A stretch of 64,000 bases of DNA, taken from positions 1-64,000 of the forward strand of contig NW_004457737.1 in the NCBI RefSeq assembly GCF_000203815.1, read 5' to 3'. Under the pieces are notes generated by a model. That model saw only the letters and a list, made by a program, of their open reading frames with translations, was not told where the DNA came from and ran no database searches. Made by a program: the position numbers and the translations under genes. The stretch's first letter is position 1. The number at the start of each line of letters is the position of its first letter. Shown here one piece after another: positions 59,188 through 64,000 of this stretch. This DNA is from Cavenderia fasciculata (Eukaryota; Evosea; Eumycetozoa; Acytosteliales; Cavenderiaceae).

Positions 59188-60959
59188 GAGGAACTTCAAA
59201 GACACCAATTGGAAGAACAAAGAAAAAAACAAAAACAACAAGAAGAGGAAGAAAAACAAAGGTTGGAAGAGTTGAGGAAAAGGATGGAGGAAGAGGAAGA
59301 ACGGAAAAGGCAATTAGAAATTTTAAAAAGACAACAGCAGCAAAAAGAAGAGGAACAACGACAATTGGAGGAGCAAAGAAAAAGACAACAAGAAAAAGAA
59401 AAATTGGAAGAATTAAAAAGACAACAACAGCAGCAAAAAGAAGAAGAGGAAAAACAAAGGCAAGAGGATTTGATAAAGGAACAAGCAAAAATACAATTGG
59501 ATCATTCAAAGAGGAGGTCTATCATTTCTACTTCTACCAACAACGATGAAGATGACGATGACGGAGATTTTATTCCTGAAACTCCCCCTCCTCCAAATCA
59601 ATCTAGTCAAGAAGACCTCAACATTCAAGAGAATGAGATGACCGAAAAAATGGACGAGGATGAGAAGGAAACATGGTCACAAGAGGAAACATCACCGACA
59701 ATGAAATCAACTCAACTAAATAGTAGAGACAAGGTTGGTAGCAACCAAGCTGCAAACAATATCTCTTCTCAAAAACATCATCTGCGTGCAAGTCAACAGA
59801 CATCTTGTCCACAGGATATAGATCTTGGCGATGATGATTTTGAATTTTCTTGTCAAGAAGAATTAAATAATAATGAAAAAAAGAATAGTAGTGATAATAT
59901 AAACCGCGACCACCAACAAAAGAAACCAGATGTTACCAACCAGATGGACCAACCAGACGTAGAAGAGCTCAACGAATTGGAAATCCCTGGCGAACATGAA
60001 ATATTCCCTCCATTACCAATTTTTTCAAACACTCATCCACCACAGCCAAAACCAAAACCTGCTCCATCCAAACAACAAACTATAGATACACTTATTTTCA
60101 AAAAAGCCACAACAAAAGATAAACCAAAACCATTTTGTCCTCCCCCCACAGTTTCACTTTCCATCAAGAATCAAAAGATCCCAAAAAAGACATCAACACC
60201 AATCAATAATTATACATCCAATGATGATAATGATGATGATGATGGTATTTGGTCCCAATCTCCTTTGGATACAAAAACCAACAATTCAGATCCATCACCA
60301 ACAACAAATACAACTTGTGTTCAAGGTGACCAGGATCCCGATCAAATCGATTCAACCGAACATATCTATTGTGATTATACAGATTACTCAGATGCCCACT
60401 CCAATTATCAAGATCTTTATTTGCAGCACATGTACAAGCATTTGTTAAATCAAGACAATGAAAATCCTTCTTCAATTGGAGGTTCACAAATTTTCTTTCC
60501 TTCCCAAAATGAAAATGAAAATGAAAAGGAAAAGGAAAATGAAAAAGAAAAAGAGAATCAAACAGATAATGAACAAACAAAGTCCAAGAAAAGCGATAAA
60601 AAAAAAAGAAAAGGAAAAAGGAAACCCTTGGCGATGATGAAGCGACAGAACAAGACCTTTTGGATAAAAATCAAGGAAATGACATTACAATCGACAAGAC
60701 AAAAAAGAAAGTGGAAGCTATTCCAAATACTAGTAAAACCAAGAAAAATTCACATACAACAACAACAACATTATCATCATCTTCATCATCGTCATCATCA
60801 TCATCATTGTCAACAACTACAACTTTGACAACAAAAATAGACCAATCTTTGTCCATTAAATCTTTTGGTTCTAAAAAGAAAACGATCACGATGAGCAAAG
60901 TTCCCACTGTGACTGGACAATCAAAGATACAGGATTTTTTTTCGATTGGAAAAAAATAA
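57888..60959 (+). CDS. J-domain protein with zinc ribbons, long coiled coil and C-terminal PIP-box-like motif
   Basis: Exons 57888..58434, 58535..58740, 58810..60959; about 967 residues if one apparent shift is bridged. The N-terminus (ATRAYKMSRSYFAENNLPKA) resembles plant and DNAJB12/14-type leaders. J domain at ~145-205: YGKLGLSNTCTEIEIKQQYR, HPDKN (the HPD motif) and FALLSDPTKRKNYD. Zinc-ribbon cysteine pairs follow (IRCPTCVAI, LVCYGCKQS, ITCPHCNSRY, KCSNNMCSQN). Residues ~350-480 form a Gln/Glu/Lys/Arg coiled coil, then acidic/Pro-rich linkers (DDDDGDFIPETPPPP). Near 60,598-60,607, a run of ten A, the frame must change to reach LGDDEATEQDLLDKNQGND and the C-terminus GQSKIQDFFSIGKK, which contains QxxIxxFF, a canonical PCNA-interacting motif. 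HSP70 cochaperone acting near replication or repair is an inference. Confidence 0.78.
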
Positions 60960-61441
60960 TATTTCGCTCGACCCATCCAAATATATTGGGATTGTAAATA
61001 AATATAATAATATATTAACAATATATATATATATATAATAAACGGCAGTCTGGAGGATGTTGTGGAAAAAAGGAGAGTTTTTTTTTTTTAATTATTTTTT
61101 TTTATGAAATTTCAAAAGGCTGTTGTGTTGCAAAGATTTTCAAGTGTTTCATTGTGTAGATTAGACATTACTCTACAACTTTAGAAGCAGCAACAGCAAC
61201 AACAACATCATCAACCCGAAATAATCAATCAGAATCTGTTTGTTTAGAAGCAACAATAGTCGATAGTTTATTATTATTGTCTTGTCTGACATAACCACTT
61301 TAACAACAAAAAGACCTGTTGAGACGGCTACTATAAAATAAAACAGTAATAATAATAATAACAGTAAAGAGATATCATTTGTGGTGGAGGAGGTGGTGGG
61401 TCGACATTGAAGTCACGTAACAGTGGGTGGTCTACAAAGAT
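60960..61441. other. Spacer upstream of the Arf-like gene
   Basis: AT-rich, TATATATA and T homopolymers, CAACAA and AATAAT runs, and a GTGGTGGAGGAGGTGGTGGG purine/GT-rich run (61,381-61,400). No gene recognised. Confidence 0.45.
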
Positions 61442-62273
61442 ATGGGTGGCTCATTTACAAAGACTGGGGGTTTGTTACCAGAGCTATCCTCGACATCATT
61501 GATCAAGATATCTATAATTGGTTTGGAGAATTCGGGAAAGGTACGTTATTATTACAAGCGACAGTAAACAACACTAACAATTGGTCAAATAACAACAACA
61601 ACAACAACAAACAATCAATTGATTTATTAATTTGAACAAATCATTACACTATAGTCATCATTGCTATCAAAGTTTATTGACAATACTCACAGAAAAGCTG
61701 TTCAATCGGTACTGGTATCTCAAGGAGTGTATGCAGATATGGTCAATTATAAAGGATGGGACATTTTTGTTGGCAATCTACTCTATCCAAACTATATTAG
61801 AAAAGCATTCAAACCTTATTTACTTTTATCCGATATCATTATATTCATTGTCGACTCTTCTGATTATCAACAAATATCATCTGCCAAGGAACAAATAGAT
61901 ATTTTACTTGGTGAGAATTGTATCAATAGCACTGTATTCCTTGTATTGGCAAACAAACAAGATATTAAAAGAATAACAACTCCTCAATTGGAGAATTATT
62001 TAGAACTATCAAGGCTTGTATGTCGCTAACTACCAATAATCGTAGTAATAGATAGATAGATAGAATATATTAAACCAAATTAACATCATTTTGTTTTTTT
62101 AGAATTGTCCTTATAATATTATGCCTGTTTCAGTTTTGAAAGAAACAAATCTCGATGAAACTATAAAATGGATACTAAAACAATTGGATGGTCATATACA
62201 ACTAAGAAATAATAATAATAATAATAATACTAACAGTAATAATAATCAAAATAATAATAATAATACCAGCTAA
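61442..62273 (+). CDS. Divergent Arf-like (ARL) small GTPase
   Basis: Exons 61442..61540, 61655..62017, 62103..62273 give 210 residues. Starts MGGSFTKTGG with Gly2, a myristoylation candidate. The P-loop GLENSGKSSLL is split by intron 1. The G3 region reads YKGWDIFVGNLLYPNY where Arf proteins have WDxGGQ; the GGQ is lost, including the glutamine that helps hydrolysis. G4 is normal (LVLANKQD) in FLVLANKQDIKR, preceded by IIIFIVDSSDYQQISSAKEQ. The tail is Asn-rich. An alternative ATG upstream in another frame does not lead to the P-loop. Expected on a membrane surface in GTP form; subfamily not assigned. Confidence 0.87.
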
Positions 62274-62333
62274 TATTAAATTTTTACGCTCGAAATATAT
62301 TTCTTATTTATTAAAAAAAGATAATGGTTATTA

Positions 62334-62499
62334 TTATTTTGTGGGATCTTTATCAATATTAGCAATAGTAGCAGTAGTAGATTGAGGAGATGGAATAGAG
62401 AACCCTTCCCTTTGGACATTCAAATTCATCCTTTCTTCCAATGTTTTCATTGCCAATGCTCTTCTTCGATCATTATCAGCTGCTGTACTAGAATTTTGT

Positions 62500-62531
<32 letters not shown>

Positions 62532-63468
62532 TGGCAATGAATAGTATGTTGTTGATGAATTGTTTCCGGAACCCTCACTAGAGGTATAATGGGTTGGGAG
62601 ATCATCACCCTCCATTCCCCTTCCAGCCATGTTGTTGCATATTTGAAGTTTGCATAGTATTTTGTATATAGTGTTTGAAATAGTTTTTATAAATGGCCTT
62701 TTATATATTCAGGGAGAGAGAATTAATCTTTGATTATTATTATTACTTATTACTTTAAAGTACATACTGTAATGGTTCAGGAAAGAAAGTGGCAAAAGAA
62801 AATGATTCATTTCTATCACCCCTAACATTTTCCCTTCCTTTTCGTTGGTAGAATCTTAGATAAATCCAAGATACAATGGTTCCAAATATGACAAAATGAG
62901 AAGATCTTGAATAGAGACCAATAACCATAAAAACCAATGTAATCAAAACATAGATTGATGGCAAATGCTAAATACATTATTTAAACAATGATTAATAAAT
63001 CTAGATTGTGTGTTGTTGCCGTTGGTTAAATCCAAGTATAACTATACCTTTGCACGAATATTAACACCAAAAAAGATAGGAATTATTTGCTCTGGGAATA
63101 ATTGTTTAAGAACAACAGTAAATCCAGCAATAACTCCACTAAATCCACAACTATTGGCTTCATATCTATAGTAAATTGGGGATCAATATTGAGTTAGCTT
63201 TTCGGTTATTTAAAATTAAAGTTTCTACAATCATATTTTTCCTCCCAAGGTACTTACAAAACACTAGATTGACCAGTAATAGAGTAATAAAAGATAAAAT
63301 ATAAAAATACACATAGTCCAGAGAATATATTTACAATCGATATGAATTTCATAAACTCTGTACTTCCCCAAATAGGTTCAAATTGTTTACCAAATATCAT
63401 TAATAATATAATATTCAAAATACCCTAAAGTGTAACAACAATTTTTAGTGATTTGAAAATGTGTAGTA

Positions 63469-63517
<49 letters not shown>

Positions 63518-63959
63518 AAAACATACACCAATGATTGAATAGTCATAGAATCCAGCAGTAAATAGAGTCCAAAGCTTAAATTCTGGTGGTCCAACTCTAT
63601 TGGTGGTCAATATCAAACATATGGTTAGTAACAATAGTAACGATTAATAGATATATATATATCTTGCTTAATTTTTACCTAGCAGCATTTAATGCAAAGA
63701 ATGGTGAAGTATATTGATAAAAGAATACACCCAAAAATAAGAATACACCTAATATAGCTCCTATAGTTTTAGATAATCTTGGTACATCTTTAATCCATCC
63801 TCCATCCTGTAGGTGTAGAGGAGGGGTAGTATTGCAATGAATAATAATAATAATGACTACATTAATATTATAAACAATGATGATATAGTACTTTTGTATG
63901 AATTGATTACTTACAATAGAAGGATAAGTTCTTGTTGACTGGGATGATTGTTCTGACAT
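62334..63959 (-). CDS. tmem115: TMEM115 (Golgi rhomboid-like membrane protein)
   Basis: Seven exons (minus): 63959..63915, 63806..63679, 63596..63527, 63424..63258, 63165..63048, 62967..62768, 62619..62334; 337 residues. Family landmarks in order: PRLSKTIGAILGVFLFLGV, LWTLFTAGFYDYSIIGGILN, GKQFEPIWGSTEFMKFISIV, SCGFSGVIAGFTVVLKQL, SWIYLRFYQRK and FSFATFFPEPLQ, then a cytosolic tail with RRRALAMKTLEERMNL. Five to six membrane segments. TMEM115 sits in the Golgi and acts in retrograde traffic and glycosylation in animals; it shares the rhomboid fold but lacks the protease Ser/His pair. The last acceptor (ATGGCTGGAAG) has a poor pyrimidine tract, and an intervening stop makes splicing necessary, so the exon 7 boundary is less certain. 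An internal (CT)23 run lies in intron 3. Confidence 0.88.
63471..63516. repeat. (CT)23 microsatellite in TMEM115 intron
   Basis: Forty-six bases of perfect CT dinucleotide inside intron 3 of the minus-strand TMEM115 gene, so the transcript carries it as (AG)n close to the donor side. Confidence 0.92.
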
Positions 63960-64000
63960 GTTGTAACACTTTAAACAATGAATTCTCTATCTATCTATTA

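Overview
The window is nuclear DNA from a dictyostelid social amoeba. Evidence: very AT-rich spacers, short introns (mostly 55-110 bases, GTAAGT/GTATGT donors, T-rich acceptors), long Asn, Gln, Ser and Thr homopolymers inside proteins, a DIRS-type retroelement, and many single-copy eukaryotic housekeeping genes packed on both strands. The species cannot be fixed from sequence alone, but the coding regions look less AT-biased than I would expect for D. discoideum. Genes were assembled here by joining exons across splice sites that keep the reading frame and the family match.

Region 1-5,500 is repeat country: a ~215-base module present twice in direct orientation (1-218 and 487-706), a short telomere-like CCCTAA run (219-257), a partial and broken DIRS-like tyrosine-recombinase retroelement (about 700-2,990), small repeat fragments, a (GTTT)30 tract, and a decayed minus-strand copy of a DHX37/Ecm16-type DEAH helicase (5,100-5,500).

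Region 6,000-27,300: CCAR1/CCAR2-like protein (+), mitochondrial alanine aminotransferase (-), leucine-rich-repeat protein (+), SEL1L/HRD3-like ERAD adaptor (+), C2 + MUN (UNC13/BAIAP3-type) protein (-), coiled-coil protein (+), heterotrimeric G-protein alpha subunit (-), class I glutamine amidotransferase (-).

Region 27,900-44,000: acidic coiled-coil protein (+), an ABCB half-transporter with a degenerate ATP-binding domain (-), BUD23 rRNA methyltransferase (+), a tandem Ras-like/Ras-like/PH protein (+), PEDS1/TMEM189 plasmanylethanolamine desaturase (+), geranylgeranyltransferase-I beta (-), CIAO1 (+), NTMT1 (-).

Region 44,000-64,000: a large Asn/Gln-rich protein with a helical C-terminus, possibly ATRIP-like (+), secreted PLD-family protein (+), DENR (+), ARPC4 of the Arp2/3 complex (-), an ankyrin + VPS9 protein (+), a secreted, probably GPI-anchored glycoside-hydrolase-like protein (+), a J-domain/zinc-ribbon protein ending in a PCNA-binding PIP-box-like motif (+), an Arf-like GTPase (+) and TMEM115 (-).

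The genes do not form one pathway; this is ordinary gene-dense chromosome arm beside a repeat-rich edge. Membrane traffic, secretion and signalling are well represented (SEL1L, MUN, VPS9, Arf-like, TMEM115, G-alpha, prenyltransferase). Three host genes show one apparent single-base frameshift each (near 13,035; 46,648-46,655; 60,598-60,607), two of them in homopolymers, which suggests sequence error but leaves slippage possible. The most interesting items are the J-domain/PIP-box protein, the degenerate ABC half-transporter, the tandem Ras-like protein whose first P-loop is lost, and the repeat/telomere-like junction at the left edge.
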